From an uncultured Methanobrevibacter sp. (lineage in GTDB: Archaea > Methanobacteriota > Methanobacteria > Methanobacteriales > Methanobacteriaceae), in the NCBI RefSeq assembly GCF_902764455.1, contig NZ_CACWVY010000004.1, positions 32,742 to 96,741 on the forward strand: DNA of 64,000 bases, in the 5' to 3' direction. The translations under genes were made by a program, and so were the position numbers. Below the pieces are notes generated by a model that saw only the letters and a list, made by a program, of their open reading frames with translations, did not search any database and had not been told where the DNA came from. Below are positions 1 to 8,404 of the stretch, piece after piece; positions within the stretch are counted from its first letter, which is position 1; each line of letters starts with the position of its first letter.

Positions 1-447
1 GGTTCCATTTGTAAATATCGGAAATAGAATTTCAGGATATTCGCTGGCTTTTGTTATTATATCCTGCCTAAGCAATGGTTCACCACCTGCAAGAACAATA
101 AAGCTTATTCCGACATCTCTTGCCTGATTGAATATCTCATTCCATTGTTCTGCTGTAAGCTGATTAAGGGGTTGTGAATCATTGCATGCATCATTGGCTC
201 TTGAGTAGCATCCGGTACAATGCAAATTGCATCTGCTTGTTATGCTTGCTATCAAAAATACAGGAATATCTTTACCATTTTCATGGTATTTCTCTCGTAT
301 TTTAGTAGCTTTTTTAGCGTGTTTTGAGAATTTAAGTAGATACAGACTTTCCTTGGGATTTTTCAGTGTAGCCTTTAATGCATCTTTAAGGATATTTTCA
401 ACACCAATATTCAGATAATCCTGAACATCAAAATTGTTCTCTGCCAT
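1..447 (-). CDS. Radical SAM protein, N-terminal part (cut by window edge)
   Basis: The reading frame runs from an ATG at 447 off the left edge, giving the first 149 residues. It has the radical SAM iron-sulfur motif CxxxCxxC (Cys73, Cys77, Cys80 in RCNLHCTGCY) and the downstream glycine-rich segment VLAGGEPLL, which fits the SAM-binding GGE motif. The enzyme should generate a 5'-deoxyadenosyl radical; its substrate cannot be told because the C-terminal part, where a SPASM or other accessory domain would lie, is outside the window. The ATG overlaps the TAA of the upstream TetR gene (TAATG), so the two are probably translationally coupled and controlled together. Confidence 0.88.
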   Translation of the reverse strand, partial: MAENNFDVQDYLNIGVENILKDALKATLKNPKESLYLLKFSKHAKKATKIREKYHENGKDIPVFLIASITSRCNLHCTGCYSRANDACNDSQPLNQLTAEQWNEIFNQARDVGISFIVLAGGEPLLRQDIITKASEYPEILFPIFTNGT

Positions 448-1073
448 TATTTCACCCTCACTGAATCTATGAGGAACCGGACATGAGCTTCCGCTTCATC
501 AAAGAAATTGTCTATTAATTCAGGAGGTATGTCTTCATATTTTGCAGACATCTCCAGTAACAGATAAATTGGAAAACTGTAATATTCCTTGGCAAGAAGC
601 TTTGGATTTGAATCGGCTTTGATAATTCCCTTTTCCTTTAGTATTGTAAAGAAACCGTTCCAGAAAACCAGCGGCTTTACAAGTATCTCATTTTGGAAGA
701 ATGTCCTTATGTTTTCATTATGATGCATCTGGATAAAAATAAGTTTCCAGATTTTAAGGTTTCTCTCCTGTGAGAGCATCCCTTTCAGGGCTTCTGATCC
801 CATATGATAGAACATCTCCGGATTTTCCAGGAGTATTTCATTTTCGCCATCCAGAGTAAATTCCTTGCTGTTAAGGGTTTCATCATATGCGAAAAAGTCA
901 GTGAAGTACTCGAATATATCCATGAGTATTGCTTCCTTTGATGGATAGTGACTGTAAATTGAGCTTTTTTTAATTCCCACTTCTTCAGCTATTTCTCTTA
1001 GTGAAACTGAATCATATCCTTTTTTTGAAAATAAATCCAGTGCTGCATCAAAAATTTTTTCTTTAGTACTCAT
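447..1073 (-). CDS. TetR/AcrR family transcriptional regulator
   Basis: A 208-residue protein with an N-terminal helix-turn-helix typical of TetR: residues about 5-50 contain IFDAALDLFSKKGYDSVSLR followed by EIAEEVGIKKSSIYSHYPSK. The rest is an all-helical ligand and dimerisation domain that differs between family members, so the ligand is unknown. It overlaps the radical SAM gene by one base and is probably the first gene of that operon. A 20-bp imperfect palindrome lies a few bases upstream of its start (1081-1100), which fits autorepression. The ATG at 1073 is the natural start for the family. Confidence 0.93.
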   Translation of the reverse strand: MSTKEKIFDAALDLFSKKGYDSVSLREIAEEVGIKKSSIYSHYPSKEAILMDIFEYFTDFFAYDETLNSKEFTLDGENEILLENPEMFYHMGSEALKGMLSQERNLKIWKLIFIQMHHNENIRTFFQNEILVKPLVFWNGFFTILKEKGIIKADSNPKLLAKEYYSFPIYLLLEMSAKYEDIPPELIDNFFDEAEAHVRFLIDSVRVK

Positions 1074-1080
1074 ATTATCC

Positions 1081-1100
1081 TACCTACCGTTCGTTAGGTA
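1081..1100. promoter_or_regulatory. Imperfect palindrome, probable TetR operator
   Basis: The 20 bases TACCTACCGTTCGTTAGGTA read almost the same on the other strand; only the pairs at positions 7/14 and 10/11 break the symmetry. Length and the CGTTCG core resemble known TetR-family operators. It sits 8 bases before the tetR start and between divergent genes, so it could control both the TetR/radical SAM operon and the GNAT gene. Binding is inferred. Confidence 0.6.
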
Positions 1101-1188
1101 TACTATTTAATACATCTTATATAAATGTTACTAAACAAGTATTAATCATTGACAACAAAATTGAATGTGTGTAACTAAAAAAAGATAG

Positions 1189-1689
1189 GTGATTGACATT
1201 TACGTCAGAAAGGCAGAACCTGATGATATTGAAGTGATAATGAATATATACCAAATTGCAAGGAAGTTTATGATTGAATCCGGAAATCCTAATCAGTGGG
1301 GACATACACACCCAAAAGAAGAGCTCATTAAAAGTGATATTGAAAATGAAATCTGCCATGTAGTATGTGGTGATGATGGTCCGCACGGCGTTTTTGCACT
1401 TGTCAGAGGAGATGAGCCGACCTATCAATACATTGAAAACGGCAAATGGCTCAATGATGAAGAATATGTAACTATACATAGAATTGCAGGTGACGGCAAA
1501 GTGAAAGGAATATTCAAATGTATCATTAATTACTGCAAAAGCGTTTCAGACAATATAAGAATCGATACCCACTACGACAACAAAATCATGCAAAAGCTTA
1601 TAGAAAGAAATGACTTCAAGAGATGCGGAAGAATATATGTCGCTGACGGGACTCCAAGGATAGCTTACCAGTGGTTAAAATTTAATTGA
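1189..1689 (+). CDS. GNAT family N-acetyltransferase
   Basis: A 166-residue protein that starts IDIYVRKAEPDDIEVIMNIY, the usual first strand and helix of GNAT acetyltransferases, and continues with the HVVCGDDGPHGVFAL strand pair and TIHRIAGDGKVKGI, which fits the acetyl-CoA pyrophosphate loop. The C-terminal RIDTHYDNKIMQKLIERNDF followed by KRCGRIYV is a familiar GNAT ending. The start is a GTG at 1189: an in-frame TAG ends just before it and no ATG follows for dozens of codons. The substrate is unknown. It is divergent from tetR across the operator and ten bases ahead of the next gene, with which it may be co-transcribed. Confidence 0.85.
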   Translation: MIDIYVRKAEPDDIEVIMNIYQIARKFMIESGNPNQWGHTHPKEELIKSDIENEICHVVCGDDGPHGVFALVRGDEPTYQYIENGKWLNDEEYVTIHRIAGDGKVKGIFKCIINYCKSVSDNIRIDTHYDNKIMQKLIERNDFKRCGRIYVADGTPRIAYQWLKFN

Positions 1690-1698
1690 GAGATTTAA

Positions 1699-2238
1699 AT
1701 GGAAAAGTATTGCAGAAACTGTGGAGAAAAACTAAAGCAAAAGGATACATTCTGTCCCAACTGCGGCGTTAAGGCCATAACGCCTCAATACGGTTTTTTA
1801 ACAAGATACAAAAAATCATTGATAATTTTGATAATAATAGGTATTATTGCAGGTGCAGTATTTCTTCTGATGCCCCATACACAAATCGTTGAAGTGGACA
1901 ACGTCAAATTTGAAATACCTGCAGATTATGTTTCACAACCCTCAAGAACAGACATCAGCTATGACGGAAATGTAAAGTCCAGTGCAATGGGCTGGAGCAA
2001 TGGCAAAAATTATATTGAAATTGGAGTTACAAGAACACCAGGTAACGGAATCAACAGCCAGAAAGTAGCAGCAAAGGTTGGCGGATCACCAACAACACTG
2101 CTTGGACATTCAGGATATTATCAGAAATATGATGATGAAAGCTATTCATTTGTTTTTGGCATGAAAGATAAGGTATGTATGGTATATGTTTCAAATCATG
2201 ATGCATTCAATGATGTCAAGGTCATTGAAGAGAATTGA
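1699..2238 (+). CDS. Zinc-ribbon membrane protein of unknown function
   Basis: A 179-residue protein with three visible parts: an N-terminal zinc ribbon (CxxC at residues 5-8 and CPNCG near 20-23), a single membrane span at about 41-58 (IILIIIGIIAGAVFLLM), and an extracytoplasmic domain of about 120 residues. The zinc ribbon would be cytoplasmic. Such zinc_ribbon_2-plus-TM proteins are common in methanogens and have no known role. The outer domain (EIPADYV, NYIEIGVTRTPGN) resembles in style the secreted protein at 23746-24345 (FKIPPQYA, AVHFTYYDR). It starts ten bases after the GNAT gene, suggesting one transcript. Confidence 0.75.
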   Translation: MEKYCRNCGEKLKQKDTFCPNCGVKAITPQYGFLTRYKKSLIILIIIGIIAGAVFLLMPHTQIVEVDNVKFEIPADYVSQPSRTDISYDGNVKSSAMGWSNGKNYIEIGVTRTPGNGINSQKVAAKVGGSPTTLLGHSGYYQKYDDESYSFVFGMKDKVCMVYVSNHDAFNDVKVIEEN

Positions 2239-2409
2239 TTTTCAAAAATCAGCAACTTTTTAAAATAATCTTTAATAGATGTAGATTACTCCATAGTTAA
2301 TGTTAATATTTCAATACTAACTTCATTATATTGACAATCACTATCACCAATTATTAAAGTTACATTAAAACTATTAAAATTATTGAAGCTATATTTAATA
2401 TAATTAATC

Positions 2410-2452
2410 AAAAAAAAGTTAGGGGAAAGTCAGTAATTTTCAGCTGACTTTC
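2410..2452 (-). terminator. Hairpin plus poly-T terminator of the small Ig-like gene
   Basis: On the minus strand a perfect 9-bp stem (GAAAGTCAG/CTGACTTTC, 2425-2433 with 2444-2452) is followed by a run of eight T. It lies 12 bases beyond the stop of the gene ending at 2465. Confidence 0.65.
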
Positions 2453-2464
2453 AGTCGTACATTT

Positions 2465-3007
2465 CTATACCTGCACCCACTCGTTGTATCCCAAATGCTT
2501 ATAGTAATTGCCGTCAGGACCTGCATGGATTTCTCCAGTATAGACCATTCCACCATATTGTTCACTGTAGATTGCACCATCATCCTGGTAGGAGTCAGAA
2601 TCATCACTGTAATCATCATTTGTCTCCTCAACTTTTACAGTCAGATTTTTAGTTGCATTGGAAGCTTCATTGTCATTATCACCAGCATATGTACAGTTAA
2701 TGACATAATTTCCTGCATCCTTGTCGAACTTGAAAGTTGCAATACCCTTCTTGTTGGTAGTGGTGGAATTTGTTTCATTCAAACCATTATCATTTGTTAT
2801 TGTAATATTTATTGTAGCATTTGCAATTCCCTTTCCGTCCTTTGTCAGATTGATGGTAATCTTATCTCCAGGACTAATTGTGTCGTCATTGGTTATATTC
2901 AATTGTGTTGCCTGTTTTCCAAAGAGTGAAAAAGCAGAAGATGCACCAATGAAGAGAGCAAGAATCATAACAATCAGCATGGCCAATATAATTTTATCCC
3001 TTTTCAA
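2465..3007 (-). CDS. Small secreted or anchored Ig-like (Big_1-type) surface protein
   Basis: The likely start is a TTG at 3007 behind a strong GAGGTGAT site at 3011-3018, giving 180 residues; the longer ATG form starting at 3043 has no such site. Residues about 3-27 form a signal peptide or anchor (KIILAMLIVMILALFIGASS). One Ig-like domain follows, with the hallmark DKITINLTKDGKGIANA and TTTNKKGIATFKFDKDAGNY, then an acidic Asp/Ser-rich linker and a Tyr/Gly-rich tail ending GYNEWVQV. It looks like a single-domain member of the adhesin-like family. No enzymatic motif is seen. Confidence 0.78.
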   Translation of the reverse strand: MKRDKIILAMLIVMILALFIGASSAFSLFGKQATQLNITNDDTISPGDKITINLTKDGKGIANATINITITNDNGLNETNSTTTNKKGIATFKFDKDAGNYVINCTYAGDNDNEASNATKNLTVKVEETNDDYSDDSDSYQDDGAIYSEQYGGMVYTGEIHAGPDGNYYKHLGYNEWVQV

Positions 3008-3179
3008 AAAATCACCTCTATTAAATACTTTCAAATATCTCATATAAAAAACATGATGATTGGTTCCGCATCATAAAGACTAAATTAAATATTAATTACA
3101 AAATTATTCATTAATTATTGAATAAATTTAAATATCCTACAAAATAAACTCATTATTGTATAAATTATAGGAGTTTAAT

Positions 3180-6100
3180 ATGAAATTTAAAAGATATATA
3201 TTACATTTTTTCATATTGATTGTGTTATTGTTTTCAGTTTCTGCAATTGCAGCTTCTGATTTAAATGATTCAGTCAATGTGGATGTTTTAAAGGATGTTT
3301 CTGTAAATAAAGGAACATACAGTGACTTTTATTATGATAGCTTCAATGAAAGTGAAAATTTTAATCTTGAAAAAGATTACATATTTAACAATCAAAGTGA
3401 TTCGGCTTTTGTTGGCGGGATTGGAATTAGCAAGAAAAATTTTGTAATTAACGGAAATGGCCATACAATTGACTGTAACAACCAGGCCAGAGCACTCAAA
3501 TTTAATGAAACAGGTACAATTAATAATTTAATTATCAAAAATGGTGTTCATGAAAAAGGTTCAGCAATTTTATCGTATTCCACTTTAACATTAAATAATG
3601 TAACTTTTATTAACTGTTCATGGAATGAAAAAAATTCAGGTGCCGTTTATGTAGATGAAACAACATTAAATATCAATAACTGTAAATTCATTGATAATGC
3701 AGGAGGAGAAGGAGCTTCAATAACTGCTCTTGACTCTTCTGTAAACATTGACAAATCTACATTTGAAAGCAACTCCGATAAAATTATTAAGGGCCAAATT
3801 TATCTATACAATACAAATACAACCATAACAGAGTCTGACTTTTCAAACACAGTATCCAAATATGCAACTGCAATATTTGCTGAAGGTGAAGGAAATTTAA
3901 ATATTTCAAAATCCAAATTCAAAAACCTCCATGCAAATAAAACTGCCGGTGCAATAGCTGCAAAATTACTGGACAGTTTAATAATATCCCAATGTGAATT
4001 TGACAATATATCCAGTGAAAAAAATGGCGGTGCAATTTATGCAGACATCAACGGAAATTCAAAAGACGGCATAGGATTTGTTAAGATTACTTTCTGCAGT
4101 TTCAATAAATGTTATTCTGAATTTGGAGGAGCAGTTCTCCAATTGGCCGGAAACCTGACCATTTCTAATTCAAATTTCACATCCAATAAGGCGGAATATG
4201 ACGGAGGTGCAATTTATACCAGTTTTGCAGATGTGGAAATTATAAATTCAAAATTCATATCCAACACATTGGTTGATGATGTATCCTATGGTGGAGCAGG
4301 TTATTTTGATAAGGGCAACATTACAATTAGGGAAAATATATTTAAAGACAATTTCGGATTAAACGTTTCAACAATTTACGGATATGATTCAAATTTAAAC
4401 CTCCAAAACAACTACTTCAACAACCCATCCAATGTCACAAGCATATACACAGTATTTGGAAAAGTAATCTGTGATGATAAAAATAATTTTACAAATGACC
4501 GGTTATCCTTTAACAACACCAATTACAACTATAACTTTGAAAATACTGCAAAGGAATTAATATTACTTAACAACAGTCTTTCATTTGATGAACTGCCTGA
4601 AAAATTTGATTTAAGACAGTACGGTTGGGTTACCCCTGTTAAAGACCAGGGATTTATAGGATCCTGCTGGGCATTTGCCAGTCTTGCGGCATTGGAATCA
4701 GCATTGCTTAGATATGCCAATGTTACTTATTCATTATCTGCAAATAACATGCAAAATTCAATGCTTCAGTATTCAAAATATGGAATTTTAAGAACTGTTG
4801 AAGGGTCAACTACCTTTGCTGCCCAGACATATCTTGTTGACTGGTTGGGAATTTTCCCTGAAGAATATGACGGATATGATGAACTTGGAAAAATATCTCC
4901 TTTGTATATAACACCTGAAGACATTCACGTTCAAAATACCGTTGTAATTCCTGCAAGAAAAGGTCCAGAAGACAATGATTTAATTAAAAATGCATTAATC
5001 AAGTATGGTGCTGTAGCAACCAGCCACAATTCAGAATTTGACAAAAACAAATATTTCAACACATCAAGTTCTGCACAATATTATTACGGAAAACAAGGAG
5101 CAATCCATGCAGTTTGTATTGTAGGATGGGATGATAACTATTCAAAATATAATTTCTTAAATACTCCTCCTAAAGATGGTGCATGGATTGTTAAAAACAG
5201 CTGGGGAAGCAATTGGGGAGATGGCGGATATTTCTATGCATCTTACTATGACACTTCCATTGCATATTCCTATAATGCAGCTTTCATAATAAATAATGAC
5301 ACATACGACAGGATTTATCAATATGACCTTGGGGGAACTTATTCAACATTGGATTATGCCGACACTTACGCCAACATATATACAGCGGAAAAAGATGAAC
5401 TGATTGCGGCTGTGGGAACCTTCTTTGAAAAAAATGCTACAAAATATCAGTTTACAATATCCGTAAATGACATTGATGTCCATACTCAAAAAGGCATAAG
5501 TAATGTTGAAGGATATGAAACCATCAAACTAACTAAACTTGTCCAAATTAAAAAGGGTGATGTTTTCAGAGTAACATTTGAAAGTTATAAAACTCCTACT
5601 GTATTAAATCTTAGAATTCATCCTCAATTCGGCAAATCTTTAGTAAGTGAAGACAATGAAATCTGGAATGATCTGGCAAATATAAATAGTGTAGCTATAT
5701 TAAAAGCCTATACTGTTTCTGAGATGAATATCACAGACAATCTTGTTAAATTTTACGCCAATGATACACCATTCATTGCCAGAGCCGGTGCAGGCGAAGA
5801 TGTTATATTTGAAATCAACAACAAAACATACACTGTTAAAGCAGATGAGAAAGGTGTGGCCAAACTTGAAATAGACTTCAGTCCCGGAAGATATGTTATC
5901 ACAACAAATTACCGCAACACCTCCCTTGTAAATTATATCATAATTAAAAACAGCACAATCATTTCGTCAAATGCTCAAAAAATGTATAATGACAATTATG
6001 ATTATAAACTGCAGGTATTGGATAATGCTGGAAAGCCTTTGAACAATACCAAAGTTGAAATAAGCATCAATGGCAAACCTGCTAATTACACAAGTGCCAG

Positions 6101-6743
6101 TTCAGGAAATATAACCATCAATTTCAAAAAATTGACAACCTCACAGATAATTACAGTGAAAAATCCAGTATCTGGTGAAATAAAAACAACCAATATTAAA
6201 GTGCTTTCAAGGTTTAGCGGTGCCAGCAATGTTGTAATGTATTACTTTGACGGATCCAAGTTCAAATCAAGAATTGTTGGAGATGATGGTAAGTTCGTAG
6301 GTAAAAACCAGGCTGTAACCATCAAACTTAATAAAAAAACATATTCAATAAAAACTGATGCCAATGGATATGTCACATTAAAAATACCTAACACAGTTAA
6401 ACCAGGTTCTTACAAATTAACTGCTACCTACAAAGGTCAAACTATTTCCAAAACAGTTAAAGTAAAACAAAACCTCAAAACCAATAAATATACAGTTAAG
6501 AAAACTTCTAAAAAACTAACTGTTAAAGCAACACTCAAAAACGGTAAAAATGCTCTTAAAGGCAAAAAAGTAACATTGAAAGTTAATGGAAAAACATTTA
6601 AAGCAACAACCAATAAAAAAGGAATTGCTCAATTTACCATTAATAAAAATGTTATTAAAAAACTGAAAGTTGGTAAAACATACACCATGAAGGTTACATA
6701 CATTAAAAACACTGTAAAAACAACTTTAAAAGTTAAACGCTAG
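3180..6743 (+). CDS. Adhesin-like protein with beta-helix, papain-type (C1A) peptidase and Ig-like repeats
   Basis: A 1187-residue secreted protein starting behind GGAG, with a signal peptide (residues 1-25). Residues about 60-430 are parallel beta-helix repeats (patterns like NCKFIDNAGGEGAS, SNFTSNKAEYDGGAIY). A C1A cysteine peptidase follows from about Asp477 (DLRQYGWVTPVKDQGFIGSC): oxyanion Gln490, catalytic Cys496 in GSCWAF, His643 in HAVCIVGWDD and Asn673 in VKNSWGSNWGDGGYF are all present, so it is probably active. A beta-rich segment (about 710-840) resembles the lectin-like domain that follows the peptidase in Clostridioides Cwp84. Ig-like modules and a Lys-rich terminal module (about 1104-1187) end the protein. 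The target is unknown; cleavage of surface proteins or of cell-wall peptides is inferred. Confidence 0.88.
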   Translation: MKFKRYILHFFILIVLLFSVSAIAASDLNDSVNVDVLKDVSVNKGTYSDFYYDSFNESENFNLEKDYIFNNQSDSAFVGGIGISKKNFVINGNGHTIDCNNQARALKFNETGTINNLIIKNGVHEKGSAILSYSTLTLNNVTFINCSWNEKNSGAVYVDETTLNINNCKFIDNAGGEGASITALDSSVNIDKSTFESNSDKIIKGQIYLYNTNTTITESDFSNTVSKYATAIFAEGEGNLNISKSKFKNLHANKTAGAIAAKLLDSLIISQCEFDNISSEKNGGAIYADINGNSKDGIGFVKITFCSFNKCYSEFGGAVLQLAGNLTISNSNFTSNKAEYDGGAIYTSFADVEIINSKFISNTLVDDVSYGGAGYFDKGNITIRENIFKDNFGLNVSTIYGYDSNLNLQNNYFNNPSNVTSIYTVFGKVICDDKNNFTNDRLSFNNTNYNYNFENTAKELILLNNSLSFDELPEKFDLRQYGWVTPVKDQGFIGSCWAFASLAALESALLRYANVTYSLSANNMQNSMLQYSKYGILRTVEGSTTFAAQTYLVDWLGIFPEEYDGYDELGKISPLYITPEDIHVQNTVVIPARKGPEDNDLIKNALIKYGAVATSHNSEFDKNKYFNTSSSAQYYYGKQGAIHAVCIVGWDDNYSKYNFLNTPPKDGAWIVKNSWGSNWGDGGYFYASYYDTSIAYSYNAAFIINNDTYDRIYQYDLGGTYSTLDYADTYANIYTAEKDELIAAVGTFFEKNATKYQFTISVNDIDVHTQKGISNVEGYETIKLTKLVQIKKGDVFRVTFESYKTPTVLNLRIHPQFGKSLVSEDNEIWNDLANINSVAILKAYTVSEMNITDNLVKFYANDTPFIARAGAGEDVIFEINNKTYTVKADEKGVAKLEIDFSPGRYVITTNYRNTSLVNYIIIKNSTIISSNAQKMYNDNYDYKLQVLDNAGKPLNNTKVEISINGKPANYTSASSGNITINFKKLTTSQIITVKNPVSGEIKTTNIKVLSRFSGASNVVMYYFDGSKFKSRIVGDDGKFVGKNQAVTIKLNKKTYSIKTDANGYVTLKIPNTVKPGSYKLTATYKGQTISKTVKVKQNLKTNKYTVKKTSKKLTVKATLKNGKNALKGKKVTLKVNGKTFKATTNKKGIAQFTINKNVIKKLKVGKTYTMKVTYIKNTVKTTLKVKR

Positions 6744-6773
6744 AGGATATTTTCCTCTACTTCTTCTTTTTTT
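6741..6773 (+). terminator. Terminator overlapping the stop of the papain-type adhesin
   Basis: A 7-bp stem TAGAGGA/TCCTCTA (6741-6747 with 6753-6759) includes the TAG stop and is followed by a T-rich tract ending in seven T. Confidence 0.65.
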
Positions 6774-6777
6774 AAAA

Positions 6778-6813
6778 TAATTTTTTGGAAAGATAATATT
6801 TGAACTATCTTTC
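6778..6813 (-). terminator. Probable terminator of the metallopeptidase-like pair
   Basis: A perfect 8-bp stem GAAAGATA/TATCTTTC (6788-6795 with 6806-6813) lies just past the stop at 6818 on the minus strand. The T-run after it is short and broken, so it is weaker than the opposing terminator at 6741. Confidence 0.45.
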
Positions 6814-6817
6814 ACAA

Positions 6818-7561
6818 TCATAATTTCAAATTATCGACCGCTTTAACAAGTTCCAACATGTGTGAATCTTTTATGCCCTGAGAAAAATAGCTGTTTTCCT
6901 CATAGTAGAATGCAGGAACACCATGCTGATTTAAAGGTATTGTCAAATATGGTCCGCTTGTTGTCTGGTAAGGATTATAATATGAAACGTTCTGTGTATG
7001 ATTTGAAACATTACGGCCGTAAGTTTCACCTACAGATCCATCTACCGGACTGAATACAAATGTATCATATGCATATACACCGCCGTGTGCATGAACATCA
7101 ACTGCAAGTTTATAGCTGCCGTTTACGATTTGCGGATAAACATATTTCAATGCCAAATCCTGTCCTGTTGCCCTACCCGGCTCATCATCCGGAGATAACT
7201 GTCCGTATTTGCTGAAATCTTCAGTTACATTGATGATATAAACATCATAGCAGTAATTTTTGTTGTCAAACTGTGAAAATATTTTAAGAAATGTCCGGTG
7301 AGTATCATTTTCAAGAGGATGAACACCGACAACATAAGCTATCTTTTCGCCGTTCGGATTACCCATGTTTCTTATGACTTCAACAGTTCCTCCATCCTGA
7401 GCACTGTTATTGGCTATAATTTCATGAGTTACAGATTTAGAATCATTTGTCGCATTTTGGTTTCCCTCATGCATGGATACAAACTGATTGAAAACGAAAC
7501 TGCTTGAGAGAAAAACAACAAGAATAAAAATTAAGATTATAATATATTTTCTTTTAAACAT
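6818..7561 (-). CDS. Secreted protein with M14/aspartoacylase-like zinc motif (copy 2)
   Basis: A 247-residue protein with an N-terminal signal anchor (residues 5-24). I do not recognise it as a named family, but it carries VGVHPLE with His81 and Glu84 (H-x-x-E), then PGRATGQDLALKYVYPQI and AVDVHAHGG with His157 (D-x-H), then AFYYEEN near 224. This order matches the zinc ligands and basic residue of the M14 carboxypeptidase and AspA/AstE fold, so an extracellular zinc-dependent peptidase or amidase is a fair guess. It follows its paralog at 7601 by 39 bases and probably shares its transcript. It is convergent with the papain-type adhesin. Confidence 0.6.
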   Translation of the reverse strand: MFKRKYIIILIFILVVFLSSSFVFNQFVSMHEGNQNATNDSKSVTHEIIANNSAQDGGTVEVIRNMGNPNGEKIAYVVGVHPLENDTHRTFLKIFSQFDNKNYCYDVYIINVTEDFSKYGQLSPDDEPGRATGQDLALKYVYPQIVNGSYKLAVDVHAHGGVYAYDTFVFSPVDGSVGETYGRNVSNHTQNVSYYNPYQTTSGPYLTIPLNQHGVPAFYYEENSYFSQGIKDSHMLELVKAVDNLKL

Positions 7562-7600
7562 TACACAAATATTACTATTTTTTAATTTATAAATTTTAGG

Positions 7601-8332
7601 TTAATTAAAAGACAGATTATCCACACCATTAATAAGCTCTAGCATATGCAGGTCTTTTATTTCCTGTGGTGCAAAACTGTATTCCTCATAGTAAAATGCA
7701 GGAACACCATTTTTATTTAGAGGAATGGTCAGGTAAGGTCCGCTGGTTGTTGAATCAGGTGAATAATAAGTAATGTTTTGTGAGCTGTCAGCAACTTCTT
7801 CGGCATAATCTTCGCTTAAAGCCCCTTTTACAGGACTGAATACGAATGTCTTATATGGATATGCCCCAATATTTGAATGGACATCAACTGCCAGTTCATA
7901 GGTGTCGTTTGCGATTTGAGGATATACATATTTCAATGCAAGATTTTGTCCGTTTTGTCTTCCGGGACTGTTATCTGAGCTTCCGTCACCATATTGGCCG
8001 ACATCCTGAGTAACATTAATTATATAGATATCATAGCAGTATTTTAAGTTATTCTGCTGAGGTAAAAGCTTAAGCAGTGTCTTATGGGTGAGGTTTTCAA
8101 GAGGATGAACTCCTACAACATAAGCTATCTTTTTTGCATTGGGATTTCCAATATTTCTGATTACTTCAACAGATCCTACACTGTCATCTGCAATGACTTC
8201 ACGATTGTGTGATGAAGCAACATTAAGAGAGTTATTGCCGTGATTTAATCCGTTCAAGTTTAAAATAGCTATGCTTAAAGCAAGAATAACAATTATCAAA
8301 ATTGAAATTAAGACATATTCCTTTTTAATCAT
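7601..8332 (-). CDS. Secreted protein with M14/aspartoacylase-like zinc motif (copy 1)
   Basis: A 243-residue paralog of the gene at 6818-7561, with a signal anchor (residues 7-26). The same blocks are kept: VGVHPLENLTH, SPGRQNGQNLALKYVYPQI, AVDVHSNIG, TTSGPYLTIPLN and GVPAFYYEE. The second half of D-x-H differs (SN in place of AH after the His). The blocks kept by both copies are those expected to bind metal and substrate, which argues that both are functional. It would be first in a two-gene operon. It could also be a non-catalytic relative; the sequence alone does not decide. Confidence 0.6.
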   Translation of the reverse strand: MIKKEYVLISILIIVILALSIAILNLNGLNHGNNSLNVASSHNREVIADDSVGSVEVIRNIGNPNAKKIAYVVGVHPLENLTHKTLLKLLPQQNNLKYCYDIYIINVTQDVGQYGDGSSDNSPGRQNGQNLALKYVYPQIANDTYELAVDVHSNIGAYPYKTFVFSPVKGALSEDYAEEVADSSQNITYYSPDSTTSGPYLTIPLNKNGVPAFYYEEYSFAPQEIKDLHMLELINGVDNLSFN

Positions 8333-8404
8333 TATTTAAACTATTGATTTTTTGATTTATATTTGTTGGTAAAAAATAGAGGTATAGGATTAATAATCCC
8401 ATAT

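Noticed and set aside
227..418. 63-residue frame on the plus strand
   Set aside because: Antisense of the radical SAM gene, which has clear motifs on the other strand.
1117..1479. 120-residue frame on the minus strand
   Set aside because: It lies wholly antisense to the GNAT gene at 1189, has no ribosome binding site and no family likeness.
2495..2929. 144-residue frame on the plus strand
   Set aside because: Antisense of the small Ig-like gene; Ile/Val/Cys-rich composition is typical of a shadow of such repeats.
3180..8332. Toxin-antitoxin or polymorphic toxin island
   Set aside because: No immunity gene, delivery domain or toxin motif is present; peptidase and adhesin domains explain the proteins better.
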